Source of the DNA: Granulosicoccus sp.
Lineage (GTDB): Bacteria; Pseudomonadota; Gammaproteobacteria; Granulosicoccales; Granulosicoccaceae
NCBI GenBank assembly: GCA_023301795.1
Contig: JALZVU010000216.1
Span: 1-36,999 of the forward strand
Length of the DNA stretch: 36,999 nt
Direction of reading: 5' to 3'
A program made the position numbers and the translations under genes. Every line of letters starts with the position of its first letter. Positions within the stretch are counted from its first letter, which is position 1. Shown here piece by piece: positions 1 to 7,621 of the stretch. The notes under the pieces were generated by a model. The model searched no databases and was not told the DNA's origin. It saw only the letters and a program-made list of their open reading frames with translations.

Positions 1-5
1 CCGAC

Positions 6-677
6 ATGTCTGACGATATAACCGTCAATGCCACGTCGCGCAGCGTTTTTGGGAAAGGTGCGAGCCGCCGCCTGCGTCGTGACAATATGGTTCCTGGCAT
101 CATCTACGGAGATGGTAAGGAGCCCCAGCCTATTTTGTTGAAGGCTAATGAAGTGTTCAAGCATCTGGAGAATGAGGCGTTTTACTCGCAGCTTCTTCAG
201 GTAAGCGTTGATGGTGGTGAGCCAGCACGTTCAATCTTGAAAGATGTTCAGCGTCACCCCTTCAAAATGCAAGTGCTGCACATGGATTTCATGCGCGTAG
301 TTGCAGGTGCTGACCTACAAGTCAGCGTCCCGTTACACTTCATCAACGAAGATGTGTGTGTTGGCGTTAAAACCGGTGGCGGAATCATTTCTCACAACGA
401 TAACGAAGTGTTAATTGCTTGTCGTCCACGTGATATCCCTGAAAATATCGAAGTCGATATGGCTAGCCTGAACATCGGTGAGTCCATCAACTTGTCTCAA
501 TTGGCTCTGCCTGAAGGCGTACGTCTGGTTGATCTTAACGAGGCGGGTGACGATTCAGATCGCCAGGTTGCGGCTGTTAATGCACCACGCGTTGAAGCTG
601 AGCCGAGTGACGAAGATGAAGTGCCAGCAGCTGATGTGCCGACAGCATCTGACGATGCCGCTGACAGCAAGGACTAA
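6..677 (+). CDS. rplY: 50S ribosomal protein L25 / general stress protein Ctc (TL5 type)
   Basis: Binds 5S rRNA in the large ribosomal subunit. The 223-residue product has the two-domain Ctc/TL5 layout. The N-terminal L25 domain (about residues 5-95) opens with the typical ARxxxGKGASRRLRR-type stretch and holds a KDVQRHPF motif. A C-terminal beta-rich TL5 domain (about 100-190) follows, then an acidic low-complexity tail (about 195-223). E. coli L25 is only about 94 residues, so this is the long form. The ATG at base 6 matches the usual family start, but its ribosome binding site lies outside the window. It heads the widespread rplY-pth-ychF cluster; prs is often found upstream. A good terminator follows, so pth may need its own promoter or read-through. 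Confidence 0.96.
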   Translation: MSDDITVNATSRSVFGKGASRRLRRDNMVPGIIYGDGKEPQPILLKANEVFKHLENEAFYSQLLQVSVDGGEPARSILKDVQRHPFKMQVLHMDFMRVVAGADLQVSVPLHFINEDVCVGVKTGGGIISHNDNEVLIACRPRDIPENIEVDMASLNIGESINLSQLALPEGVRLVDLNEAGDDSDRQVAAVNAPRVEAEPSDEDEVPAADVPTASDDAADSKD

Positions 678-728
678 CTATTGCGGGATAGCATTGCATC
701 CACTTCTGGGTGCAATTTGCTGTGAATT

Positions 729-762
729 GGGCTGACGCTTTGGTTAAGGGTCAGCCCTTTTT
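729..762 (+). terminator. Rho-independent terminator after rplY
   Basis: Perfect 8-bp stem GGGCTGAC (729-736) with GTCAGCCC (750-757), a 13-nt loop and a T run at 758-762. It lies 52 nt after the rplY stop and 19 nt before the pth start, so it may reduce rather than abolish read-through into pth. Confidence 0.85.
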
Positions 763-780
763 GTAACAGGTACTAAACCT

Positions 781-1374
781 ATGCCAGGTGAGCACATTCC
801 ATTTGACCTCATTGCAGGTTTCGGTAATCCCGGCAGCGAGTATGCCAATACCCGGCACAATGCCGGTTTCTGGTACGTCGATCAACTTGCCGATCAGTTG
901 GGTGCACGATTCACCGGCGACAAACGTTTTTTCAGCCAAGTTGCCAGTGCACAAGTTGCCGGGCGCAAATTGCTGTTGGTCAAACCCATGAACTATATGA
1001 ACAACAGCGGGCAGGGTCTGGCTGCGGTTGCGCGATTTTTCAAAATTGATTCGTCCCGTATTCTTGTTGCACACGATGAGCTTGATATACCACCCGGACA
1101 CATACGCCTGAAGAATAGCGGTGGTCATGGTGGTCACAATGGCTTACGCGATTCAGTAGCAAAGCTTGGCAATGGTGACTTTTGGCGACTACGAATTGGT
1201 ATCGGACATCCCGGACACAAGAGCGCGGTGGCTGGCTACGTTTTGAAGCGTGCATCAGCTGCCGATCAACGACTGATTGATGAGAGTATCGAGCTTGCTT
1301 TACGTGAGTCGATGACCATTATTGATGGTGATATCAACGTGGCCACCAAAGCGTTGCACAGCCATAAGCCTTAG
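781..1374 (+). CDS. pth: Peptidyl-tRNA hydrolase
   Basis: Cleaves the ester bond of peptidyl-tRNAs that drop off the ribosome, recycling tRNA in the cytoplasm. The 197-residue protein is the normal bacterial Pth1 length. Residues expected from the E. coli enzyme are all present: Asn16 (GNPG motif), catalytic His26 in RHNAGF, Met73-Asn74 in NYMNNSG, Asp99 in AHDELD, and Asn120 in GGHNGLRD. The ATG at 781 has only a weak CAGG (767-770) ten bases upstream. It follows rplY and precedes ychF, the conserved order. A strong imperfect hairpin lies between its stop and ychF. Confidence 0.97.
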   Translation: MPGEHIPFDLIAGFGNPGSEYANTRHNAGFWYVDQLADQLGARFTGDKRFFSQVASAQVAGRKLLLVKPMNYMNNSGQGLAAVARFFKIDSSRILVAHDELDIPPGHIRLKNSGGHGGHNGLRDSVAKLGNGDFWRLRIGIGHPGHKSAVAGYVLKRASAADQRLIDESIELALRESMTIIDGDINVATKALHSHKP

Positions 1375-1385
1375 TTATTTTTTTA

Positions 1386-1424
1386 TGCACCTGGGCAGCG
1401 CCAGAGCTTGCGTTGCCGGTGTGC
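1386..1424 (+). other. Long imperfect hairpin in the pth-ychF gap
   Basis: GGCAGCGC (1394-1401) pairs with GCGTTGCC (1410-1417) with one G-U wobble and an 8-nt loop. The stem is extended outward, across a 2-nt bulge, by GCACC (1387-1391) with GGTGT (1418-1422). No T run follows it; the T run (1375-1384) precedes it, so it is not a classic terminator on this strand. It may be a processing or stabilising stem between the two cistrons. Confidence 0.5.
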
Positions 1425-1455
1425 CATAACAACACTTTAGAACAGGACATTTACG

Positions 1456-2547
1456 ATGGGATTCAAGTGCGCCATTGTCGGGTTGCCCAATGTTGGCAAA
1501 TCGACCTTGTTCAATGCCCTGACCGAAGCAGAAATAGCGGCAGAGAACTATCCGTTTTGCACCATTGAGCCCAATGTCGGCATCGTGCCGGTGCCAGACC
1601 TGCGCCTTGATGCGCTGGCAGAAATTGTATCTCCGCAGCGCATCTTGCCAACCACCATGGAATTTGTCGATATTGCAGGTTTGGTGGCAGGTGCTTCGAA
1701 AGGTGAAGGATTGGGCAATCAGTTTTTAGCCAACATCCGTGAAACCGATGCTATTGCGCATGTTGTGCGTTGCTTTGAAGATGAAGACGTCATTCACGTA
1801 GCGGGAAAGGTGAGTCCGGCAGATGACGTGGAGATTATCAATACGGAGCTGTTGTTGGCGGATATGGATACCATTGACAAAGCGTTGTTGAAAATTCGAA
1901 AGACGGCGAAATCTTCAAACAAGGAAGCCTTTGCTGAGCAGACGTTTCTCCAGAAGCTTGCGGATTCGCTGGCCGAAGGAGTCGCAGTTCGCTCCCTCGA
2001 TGTTAGTGAGCAAGAGCGCAAATGGTTACATCACTATCATCTGCTAACTAACAAGCCGACGGTGTATATCGCAAACGTTGATGAAGGCGGTTTTGAAAAT
2101 AATCCCTTGCTCGATACCTTGACCGCTATGGCTGCTGCGGAAGGCGCTGAAGTGGTCGCCGTGTGCGCCGCCATCGAAGCTGAGATCGTACAACTCGATG
2201 ATGCCGACAAGCAGGAATTCCTGAGCGAGATGAATCTGGAAGAGCCTGGTCTTAACCGCGTAATCCGAGCGGGTTACACTTTGTTGGGGTTGCAGACATT
2301 CTTCACTGCAGGAGAGAAGGAGGTGCGCGCATGGACCGTACGTGCGGGGTCAACTGCACCTCAAGGTGCAGGGCGCATTCATACTGATTTTGAGAAGGGC
2401 TTTATCCGTGCTGAAGTCGTTGGCTACAGCGATTACGTTGAATTCAAAGGCGAGAATGGCGCTAAGGATGCGGGCAAGTGGCGCCTCGAAGGTAAGGAGT
2501 ACATCATGCGCGAAGGTGATGTGGTGCATTTTCGATTTAACGTCTAG
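1456..2547 (+). CDS. ychF: Redox-regulated ATPase / GTPase YchF (Obg-like)
   Basis: Cytoplasmic translation-associated P-loop NTPase of the Obg family; members hydrolyse ATP and contact the ribosome. The 363 residues match the family's usual length. The G1 P-loop is at residues 9-17 (GLPNVGKST). The switch/G3 region contains [20 protein letters not shown]. The G4-equivalent is the degenerate [12 protein letters not shown], the feature linked to relaxed nucleotide specificity in YchF. A central coiled region and a C-terminal TGS domain (about 280-363) with the conserved [22 protein letters not shown]-like stretch follow. Start ATG 1456 is preceded by ACAGGA. It is the third member of the rplY-pth-ychF cluster. 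Confidence 0.97.
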   Translation: MGFKCAIVGLPNVGKSTLFNALTEAEIAAENYPFCTIEPNVGIVPVPDLRLDALAEIVSPQRILPTTMEFVDIAGLVAGASKGEGLGNQFLANIRETDAIAHVVRCFEDEDVIHVAGKVSPADDVEIINTELLLADMDTIDKALLKIRKTAKSSNKEAFAEQTFLQKLADSLAEGVAVRSLDVSEQERKWLHHYHLLTNKPTVYIANVDEGGFENNPLLDTLTAMAAAEGAEVVAVCAAIEAEIVQLDDADKQEFLSEMNLEEPGLNRVIRAGYTLLGLQTFFTAGEKEVRAWTVRAGSTAPQGAGRIHTDFEKGFIRAEVVGYSDYVEFKGENGAKDAGKWRLEGKEYIMREGDVVHFRFNV

Positions 2548-2620
2548 TGGCGTAGAGCCGGCGATCCTTGTCTGAAGCCGGGTTAGGCTCGTACAGAGCA
2601 CATAACGGAGGATAGCTACG

Positions 2621-3559
2621 ATGCGCCACCTTCAACAACTGGTTTACATTGATGCGGTCGCGCGCACAGGATCCATACGGCGCGCGGCTGAATCGCTTGC
2701 GATCACATCAACGGCGTTGAACCGCCGCATTCTCTCTGTTGAAGAGGAATTAGGGACACCTATATTTGAACGCACGGGTAAAGGTGTGAGGCTTAGCGTT
2801 GCTGGTGAAATTTTCATTCACCACATACGCCATCAAATCTCTGATCTTGAACGTGTAAAGTCTCAGATTGCAGACCTGCATGGTGAGCGACGTGGTCGGG
2901 TTTCCATTGCCTGTGGGCAAGCCCTGATGCAGCGCGTCTTGCCTTCCATGGTGTCTACATATCGCGCTGAACACCCATACGTTGATTTTGCCTTGCGTGT
3001 GTGTGGGCGTGATGAGGCAACTGATCGGTTAGCTGATTTCTCTGCCGATCTGGCTGTTATTTTTGAGCCGAATGTTACTGCGGACATGTCGGTATTACTC
3101 AAGGTGCCGCAATGTGTTTACGCCGTGATGTCTAGCCAGCATCCGTTGGCAGCAAAGTCATCACTGCTGCTGGGCGACTGTATTGATTATCCGTTGGTGT
3201 TGCCCACAAGGCGCTCAGGGCTTCGAGCGCTTATTGAGGGAGCTGCTGCGCGGCAGGAGCTCAAGCCTTGGGTGGCGGTTGAATCGGATAGTGCGGAATT
3301 TCTGATGAAAAGCCTTGAGGACCATAGGAGTGTGGGATTCCTGGTGCCTATAGCGTTTGCCAGATCAGGGCTTGCGCCAGGTCTTACCGCGCTGAAAGTG
3401 TCCACTCATGAGCTTGCACAGGGCTCAATCGCTGTACTGACGCAAAAGGGTCGAGTGTTGCCTGTCGCAGCTGCCCGGTTTCTGGCGACGCTTATGGATG
3501 AGCTGGCGGGTGAGGCTGATACTGCAGCTGTGATCAGGAATCCTGTTTTAATGAGGTAG
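2621..3559 (+). CDS. LysR-family transcriptional regulator
   Basis: One-component DNA-binding regulator of 312 residues. The N-terminal winged helix-turn-helix (about 1-60) has the LysR signature: a first helix around QLVYIDAVARTGSIRRAAE, then alternating Ala/Leu/Ser positions and an EEELGTPIFERTGKGVRLS turn. A linker helix (about 65-88) and a periplasmic-binding-like effector domain (about 92-295) follow. An ideal GGAGGA (2607-2612) precedes the ATG. Unlike many LysR genes it has no divergently transcribed neighbour: ychF lies upstream on the same strand and a tRNA downstream, so the target and inducer cannot be inferred from context. Confidence 0.93.
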   Translation: MRHLQQLVYIDAVARTGSIRRAAESLAITSTALNRRILSVEEELGTPIFERTGKGVRLSVAGEIFIHHIRHQISDLERVKSQIADLHGERRGRVSIACGQALMQRVLPSMVSTYRAEHPYVDFALRVCGRDEATDRLADFSADLAVIFEPNVTADMSVLLKVPQCVYAVMSSQHPLAAKSSLLLGDCIDYPLVLPTRRSGLRALIEGAAARQELKPWVAVESDSAEFLMKSLEDHRSVGFLVPIAFARSGLAPGLTALKVSTHELAQGSIAVLTQKGRVLPVAAARFLATLMDELAGEADTAAVIRNPVLMR

Positions 3560-3601
3560 CCCCAGAGCGGAAATTAATGAAATTCTAGTGGGTCGATTTG
3601 C

Positions 3602-3630
3602 TTGACACGAGGAATCAGGATAGTCATACT
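3602..3630 (+). promoter_or_regulatory. Sigma-70 promoter of tRNA-Met
   Basis: Perfect -35 TTGACA (3602-3607), 17-bp spacer, and -10 CATACT (3625-3630). A start near 3637 would leave about 10 nt of leader before the tRNA. Confidence 0.75.
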
Positions 3631-3647
3631 TGCGCGCTGGATTGCAT

Positions 3648-3724
3648 GGCTACATAGCTCAGTTGGTTAGAGCACAACACTCATAATGTTGGGGTCCCTA
3701 GTTCGAATCTAGGTGTAGCCACCA
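3648..3724 (+). tRNA. metT: tRNA-Met (CAT), elongator type
   Basis: A 77-nt cloverleaf with encoded CCA (3722-3724). The acceptor stem GGCTACA (3648-3654) pairs with TGTAGCC (3714-3720). The anticodon stem CAACA/TGTTG encloses loop CTCATAA with anticodon CAT at 3682-3684; the T arm contains GTTCGAATC. The fully paired acceptor and the absence of the initiator GGG/CCC anticodon-stem pairs mark it as elongator Met. It has its own promoter and terminator, so it is a single-gene transcription unit. The symbol is by analogy with E. coli. Confidence 0.95.
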
Positions 3725-3750
3725 TCCTCCTTAAATCAACACTGACCCTC

Positions 3751-3772
3751 AGCCGCTACACGCGGTTTTTTT
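3751..3772 (+). terminator. Terminator after tRNA-Met
   Basis: Short GC stem CCGC (3753-3756) with GCGG (3762-3765), extendable by one G-U and one A-U pair, a 5-nt loop, then seven T (3766-3772). It begins 27 nt after the tRNA CCA end. Confidence 0.75.
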
Positions 3773-3903
3773 GTGTCCGCAATAAAGTCCGGCGCTCAGT
3801 TTGCTTGTTGTTTGTCAGGTTGACCCACCATTGCATCTCGTCACCCGCAAAATAGCGTTACTCGTGCCTCGTTACGGGGTTATCTAACTAACGTTATACG
3901 TGC

Positions 3904-3931
3904 TCGACAAGCAGTCAGTCATGTGTATACT
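3904..3931 (+). promoter_or_regulatory. Candidate promoter of the winged-helix regulator
   Basis: TCGACA (3904-3909), 16-bp spacer, TATACT (3926-3931). The predicted start near 3938 coincides with the first of two inverted repeats, so the arrangement resembles an operator-controlled promoter. The leader to the preferred ATG would be about 190 nt. Confidence 0.55.
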
Positions 3932-3937
3932 TTGCAA

Positions 3938-3993
3938 GTAGGGAATCCTACCCGAAGGTACAGCTGCTGGTTTTGTCAGGTAGTGAATCCTAC
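3938..3993 (+). repeat. Pair of operator-like inverted repeats, 42 bp apart
   Basis: GTAGGGAATCCTAC (3938-3951) and GTAGTGAATCCTAC (3980-3993) differ at one base. The first is a perfect GTAGG/CCTAC inverted repeat around GAAT; the second keeps GTAG/CTAC. Start-to-start spacing is 42 bp, about four helical turns, so bound proteins would lie on the same DNA face. They lie immediately downstream of the -10 box. Binding by the adjacent winged-helix regulator is an inference. Confidence 0.6.
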
Positions 3994-4131
3994 AAGGTAC
4001 CTCGGCTAATTTATAGTCGAAAGATCAGTAAGTTACCTCATTGGTTTTCAACGATTTATAAGTGCTTGTTGCTGGTTGAGCGATTGCTCAGTGGTACAGC
4101 TGGGCGCATCAATGTTGCATCGGAGTGTTGC

Positions 4132-4926
4132 ATGGTTGCCGTTTTTTCCAGTAATACCGCAAGTTTTCGCAGACTGCATATTGCTGGGAGTACTCAGTCT
4201 GAAGTTAAGGTCCCTGATCACAATGCTGTTGAATGGGAGTCGGCTGTCGCTGTTGTGGCGGAAGGTGCTCACGATTCGAATCGTATCAGCCGGCTGCTGT
4301 CTCGAGATTCCCAGGTGTCTTTGGCGGTGTCGGAATACCCTGTGGACAAGCTTGTTCCCCACGATGCTTTTGCAGCTGTCGTGGTCCACAGGCAACGCCC
4401 TAACGACAACTACACAACGCTGACGCTTGCGCCGATCAGGGGCCGACTTATCGTTCTGTCTGATTGCACACGTGAGAGTACTGTAGTGCGCCTCCTGGAA
4501 CGCGGTGCGGTGCAGGTGTTCAATCTGAACGATAGTGATGTTGTTCTGCAGGCTCGTCTGGCGGCGGCTTTAAGGCGTCATCGCAGTTTTCTAATGCGCT
4601 CATTCACTGTGGCAGATGTACACTTTGATGTTCACCAGCGCAAAGTTATCCGTAACGGGGTGTCAATAGATTTGAGCCCGAAAGAGTTCGATTTTGCGTC
4701 CTACATCTTCTCGCGAACTGGCGAGGTTGTTGTCAACAGCGAGCTTATGACTTCAGTTTGGTCTTTGCCGCTGCACATGGATACGCGGCGTATCGATACC
4801 GCTGCCTGCAGGGTGCGAAAAAAGTTAGGTCTGGACGGCGATTCGGGCTGGGATCTGAAGAGAATACGGTGTGTGGGCTATAGGCTTACCCGTACTCAGT
4901 CCAATGTGTTTGTGCTGGGCGGCTAA
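4132..4926 (+). CDS. Atypical winged-helix (OmpR/PhoB-type) regulator with degenerate receiver
   Basis: A 264-residue DNA-binding protein. The C-terminal part (about 155-258) is a clear Trans_reg_C winged helix: the beta platform VHFDVHQRKVIRNGVSIDL, then SPKEFDFASYIFSRTGEVV, recognition helix RRIDTAACRVRKKLGL and wing IRCVGYRL. The N-terminal half is alpha/beta and receiver-sized, but the usual phospho-acceptor Asp and the Lys near its C-terminus are not recognisable: the strand expected to carry the Asp reads AAVVVH, and the Lys region reads GAVQVFNL. It is therefore probably phosphorylation-independent. I chose ATG 4132 because GGAG (4122-4125) lies 6 nt upstream; the frame is open back to TTG 3973 (317 residues), whose extra N-terminus looks unlike any domain. 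No sensor kinase is adjacent. Its stop codon overlaps that of the convergent gene. Confidence 0.8.
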   Translation: MVAVFSSNTASFRRLHIAGSTQSEVKVPDHNAVEWESAVAVVAEGAHDSNRISRLLSRDSQVSLAVSEYPVDKLVPHDAFAAVVVHRQRPNDNYTTLTLAPIRGRLIVLSDCTRESTVVRLLERGAVQVFNLNDSDVVLQARLAAALRRHRSFLMRSFTVADVHFDVHQRKVIRNGVSIDLSPKEFDFASYIFSRTGEVVVNSELMTSVWSLPLHMDTRRIDTAACRVRKKLGLDGDSGWDLKRIRCVGYRLTRTQSNVFVLGG

Positions 4927-6284
4927 CCAATTTTCTCTAATGATCGGCGTCCTACGCCCAATCTGCCGGTAGGTGCCACTCCTCTGCGAATAGAGGCGCT
5001 GGGTGCTATGGTGAACAGGTCGCCATTGCGTCCGTTGAGCTGACGGCTGATGCCGCAAGCTTTGGCAAGCTCTGCCTGAGCATCCAGATGTTCTGTCTCT
5101 CCATGAACAGGTATCAATAATTGTGGATTCACCCAGTCGTAGAGCTTGCGCAGCTCTTCTACACCCGGATGTCCGGATGCGTGGATTGGCAGGTCGGACG
5201 ACTCTGGCGTAATAATCGTGATACCACGCGCTTCAAGTCTAGCCACCAGGCTGCTTATCTGATCCTCATTTCCCGGGATAGCACGGGCACTGAAAATAAC
5301 GGTATCTCCCGCTTCTAATGACAGGTCGTGGAAGCTGTCATGGCTAAGTCGGTTGAGTGCGGTACGCGGCTCTCCCTGGCTACCGGTGGCGACTAACAAA
5401 AGCGTCTCGCGCGGTAAGTATCCAAGGTGATCTGATTGAACCAGTGTCGTAACGTCTGGCCAGAGATCTGATGCTCGTGCTGCGGACGCAGTGTTGATTA
5501 AGGAGCGTCCCAGTAATCCGAGATGGCGGTTCGTGGCATGAGCAATTTTGGACAGTGTATGCAGACGTGCAATGTTGCTTCCAAAGCAGGCGACGACAAC
5601 ACGGCCAGTGGCTGCGCTGATATGTTGGTGTAAGCCATCGTACAATGCGCCTTCAGAGAGTGAATGGCCGGGCTGGTTAGCGCATGTCGAATCGCAGACC
5701 ATGGCGTTCATGCCTTCTTCCCCCAGTTGTTTGTATACCTCTTCGTCGTATCCATGGCCTACCACTGGATCTGGATCCAGCTTCCAGTCAGCCGTGTGAA
5801 AAACAGAGCCTACAGGTGTGCGGATCGCCAGGCCGCAGGGGCTGGGTATAGAGTGCGTGTTAGGGATCCACTCTACATCGAATACGCCAATATGAAACCG
5901 ATCCAGTGGCTCCACTAGGTGCACGGGAACCTTGCCCTCGAGGCCATGCTCGATGAGTTTACGCCGCAGCATCTCGGCGGTGAAGGGTGTGGCGTACACA
6001 GGACAGCGCAAGCGTCGCCACAGCAGTGCCACAGCGCCAATGTGATCCTCATGGGCGTGTGTCAGTAGTAGCCCCTGCAATTGTTCACGACGTTCGGTGA
6101 CGAATTCGGGGTCGGGCATTTGTACGTCATACCCGCTGCGGTTGGTACCGTCGATATCGCGAAAGGTGACTCCACAGTCCACCATTAACCATTGATCATC
6201 ATGACCGTAGAGATTCATGTTCATGCCGATTTCACCACAGCCGCCGAGTGGGAGAAACCAGAAATCGCTTGCGTCAGGTGTCAT
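4923..6284 (-). CDS. Ribonuclease J-type metallo-beta-lactamase/beta-CASP nuclease, short form
   Basis: Predicted zinc-dependent exo/endoribonuclease of 453 residues. Visible signatures are the N-terminal LPLGGCGEIGMNMNLY typical of RNase J, the metal motif THAHEDH (75-81), a further His/Asp ligand in FHTADWKLDP, beta-CASP motif A in VCDSTCANQPGHS, and the late motifs HASGHPG and LIPVHGE. Firmicute RNase J proteins are about 555 residues with an extra C-terminal domain; that part appears reduced here to a roughly 40-residue tail. E. coli lacks the family and relies on RNase E, so this is an accessory RNA-decay or processing enzyme by inference. The start ATG (6282-6284) has no clear Shine-Dalgarno. 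Its TAG overlaps the TAA of the convergent regulator, leaving no space for a terminator. Confidence 0.88.
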   Translation of the reverse strand: MTPDASDFWFLPLGGCGEIGMNMNLYGHDDQWLMVDCGVTFRDIDGTNRSGYDVQMPDPEFVTERREQLQGLLLTHAHEDHIGAVALLWRRLRCPVYATPFTAEMLRRKLIEHGLEGKVPVHLVEPLDRFHIGVFDVEWIPNTHSIPSPCGLAIRTPVGSVFHTADWKLDPDPVVGHGYDEEVYKQLGEEGMNAMVCDSTCANQPGHSLSEGALYDGLHQHISAATGRVVVACFGSNIARLHTLSKIAHATNRHLGLLGRSLINTASAARASDLWPDVTTLVQSDHLGYLPRETLLLVATGSQGEPRTALNRLSHDSFHDLSLEAGDTVIFSARAIPGNEDQISSLVARLEARGITIITPESSDLPIHASGHPGVEELRKLYDWVNPQLLIPVHGETEHLDAQAELAKACGISRQLNGRNGDLFTIAPSASIRRGVAPTGRLGVGRRSLEKIG

Positions 6285-6493
6285 GGTTGAGCAGGGGTCC
6301 TAGATTGGTTGAACGACGTTGGTTTTGGCACAGGCTGCGCAGGTGTTATGCAGTTCGGGTACCATCAACAAGGTAGTGTACCGAGCAAACGGCATCAACA
6401 TGCAGTTGTCAGCATATTCGTGGCGATCACTTGCCCGTTACACGTCATCAGGCCTGCACATCTGCACGCACACATTGGAGGTATGGACCGTTT

Positions 6494-7609
6494 ATGTATA
6501 CCCTGTTGATCGTTTTTTTAATGGTATCAATCGTCTTTTCTTTTTTATGTTCCGTCTGGGAGGCTGTGCTGCTTAGCATAACGCCGTCATTCACCCAGCT
6601 GAAACTTCAGGAAGGCGGTGATCTTGGCAAGACGTTGCAGGCGTTCAAAGAGAACATAGACCGGCCCCTGGCTGCCATTCTTACGCTGAATACCATTGCC
6701 CACACGGCAGGTGCTATCGGGGTAGGGGCGCAGGCCACCAAAATCTGGGGCGCATCGTTCATGGCCACAGCCGTTGTGCCGGTGCTTATGACCTTGGCCA
6801 TTCTGATTCTTTCTGAGATCATTCCAAAGACTATAGGGGCAAACTACTGGCAGGAGCTGGCAGGCTTTACGGTTCGTTGCCTGAAGTTTGTCATGTGGGT
6901 ATTGGCGCCACTGGTGTTTGTCAGCCAGATCATCACCAAGGCCTTGAAGAAGGACAAAGAAGCCTCTGTATTAAGTCGTGCAGACTTTGGAGCCATGGCA
7001 GAGCTTGGCTCGCAGCAAGGATTGTTTGATGAAGGTGAATCGAACATGCTGCGCAACTTTCTTCGCTTTAATTCCATCTTTGCGAAAAACGTCATGACGC
7101 CTCGTACCGTGATGATTGCCAGTGATGAGCACGTGACCATTCGCGAATTCCATAATACGCATCCTAATCTGCGTTTCTCGCGCATACCGGTGTACGAGTC
7201 ATCACCTGATCGCATCTGCGGCTATGTCCTGAAAGATCATATATTGCGCAAAATGATCGATGGGCACGCGGATGACCCTTTGTCGTCTCTTCGGCGGGAT
7301 ATTCTGGCTGTTAAGGAGGATTTCCCCATCCCGGACCTGTTCACGCACTTTACCGAAAAGCGCGATCACATTGCTATTGTGCTGGATGAGTTTGGCGGCA
7401 CCGCGGGCCTTGTCACCATGGAAGATGTCATCGAGACTCTGCTGGGTCTTGAGATTGTTGATGAGCAAGACAACGCGACAGACATGCAAGCGTTGGCGCG
7501 TAAGCAGTGGGAGGTGCGTGCTCGAAGTATTGGTCTGCTGGAAGCAGGAGCTTCGGTCAGTACTGAGACGAAAGAGGATAGTAAGTCACAGCAACAGCCC
7601 TTTGACTAG
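6494..7609 (+). CDS. CNNM-domain and CBS-pair membrane protein (HlyC/CorC-type divalent cation transporter family)
   Basis: Inner-membrane protein of 371 residues. The N-terminal CNNM/DUF21 domain (about 1-150) has hydrophobic segments near residues 2-25, 70-110 and 120-145 and the family stretch LSEIIPKTIGANYW. A cytoplasmic CBS pair (about 180-310) has MTPRTVMIA, RIPVYE and IVLDEFGGTAGLVTMEDVIETLLG. The C-terminal CorC_HlyC domain found in many relatives is missing; the chain ends about 50 residues after the CBS pair. CNNM relatives are implicated in Mg2+/Co2+ efflux or homeostasis; the substrate here is unknown. I chose ATG 6494, the first methionine of the membrane segment, with GGAGGT (6477-6482) 11 nt upstream. 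The frame is open back to 6431. It ends 12 bp from the convergent yedI-like gene. Confidence 0.88.
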   Translation: MYTLLIVFLMVSIVFSFLCSVWEAVLLSITPSFTQLKLQEGGDLGKTLQAFKENIDRPLAAILTLNTIAHTAGAIGVGAQATKIWGASFMATAVVPVLMTLAILILSEIIPKTIGANYWQELAGFTVRCLKFVMWVLAPLVFVSQIITKALKKDKEASVLSRADFGAMAELGSQQGLFDEGESNMLRNFLRFNSIFAKNVMTPRTVMIASDEHVTIREFHNTHPNLRFSRIPVYESSPDRICGYVLKDHILRKMIDGHADDPLSSLRRDILAVKEDFPIPDLFTHFTEKRDHIAIVLDEFGGTAGLVTMEDVIETLLGLEIVDEQDNATDMQALARKQWEVRARSIGLLEAGASVSTETKEDSKSQQQPFD

Positions 7610-7621
7610 ACGAATCCTTGG

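Larger units (their letters stand above)
3773..4131 (+). other. Non-coding leader region of the winged-helix regulator
   Basis: About 360 bp between the tRNA terminator and the preferred start of the next gene. It contains two loosely repeated 13-mers, GCGTTACTCGTGC (3855-3867) and ACGTTATACGTGC (3891-3903), a promoter-like element and two inverted repeats, each listed separately. The reading frame of the regulator stays open back to a TTG at 3973, so part of this stretch might be translated. No other convincing gene is seen. Confidence 0.5.

Noticed and set aside
3725-3972. Integrated element next to tRNA-Met
   Set aside because: No duplicated tRNA 3' end, integrase or composition shift is seen downstream; the tRNA has its own terminator.
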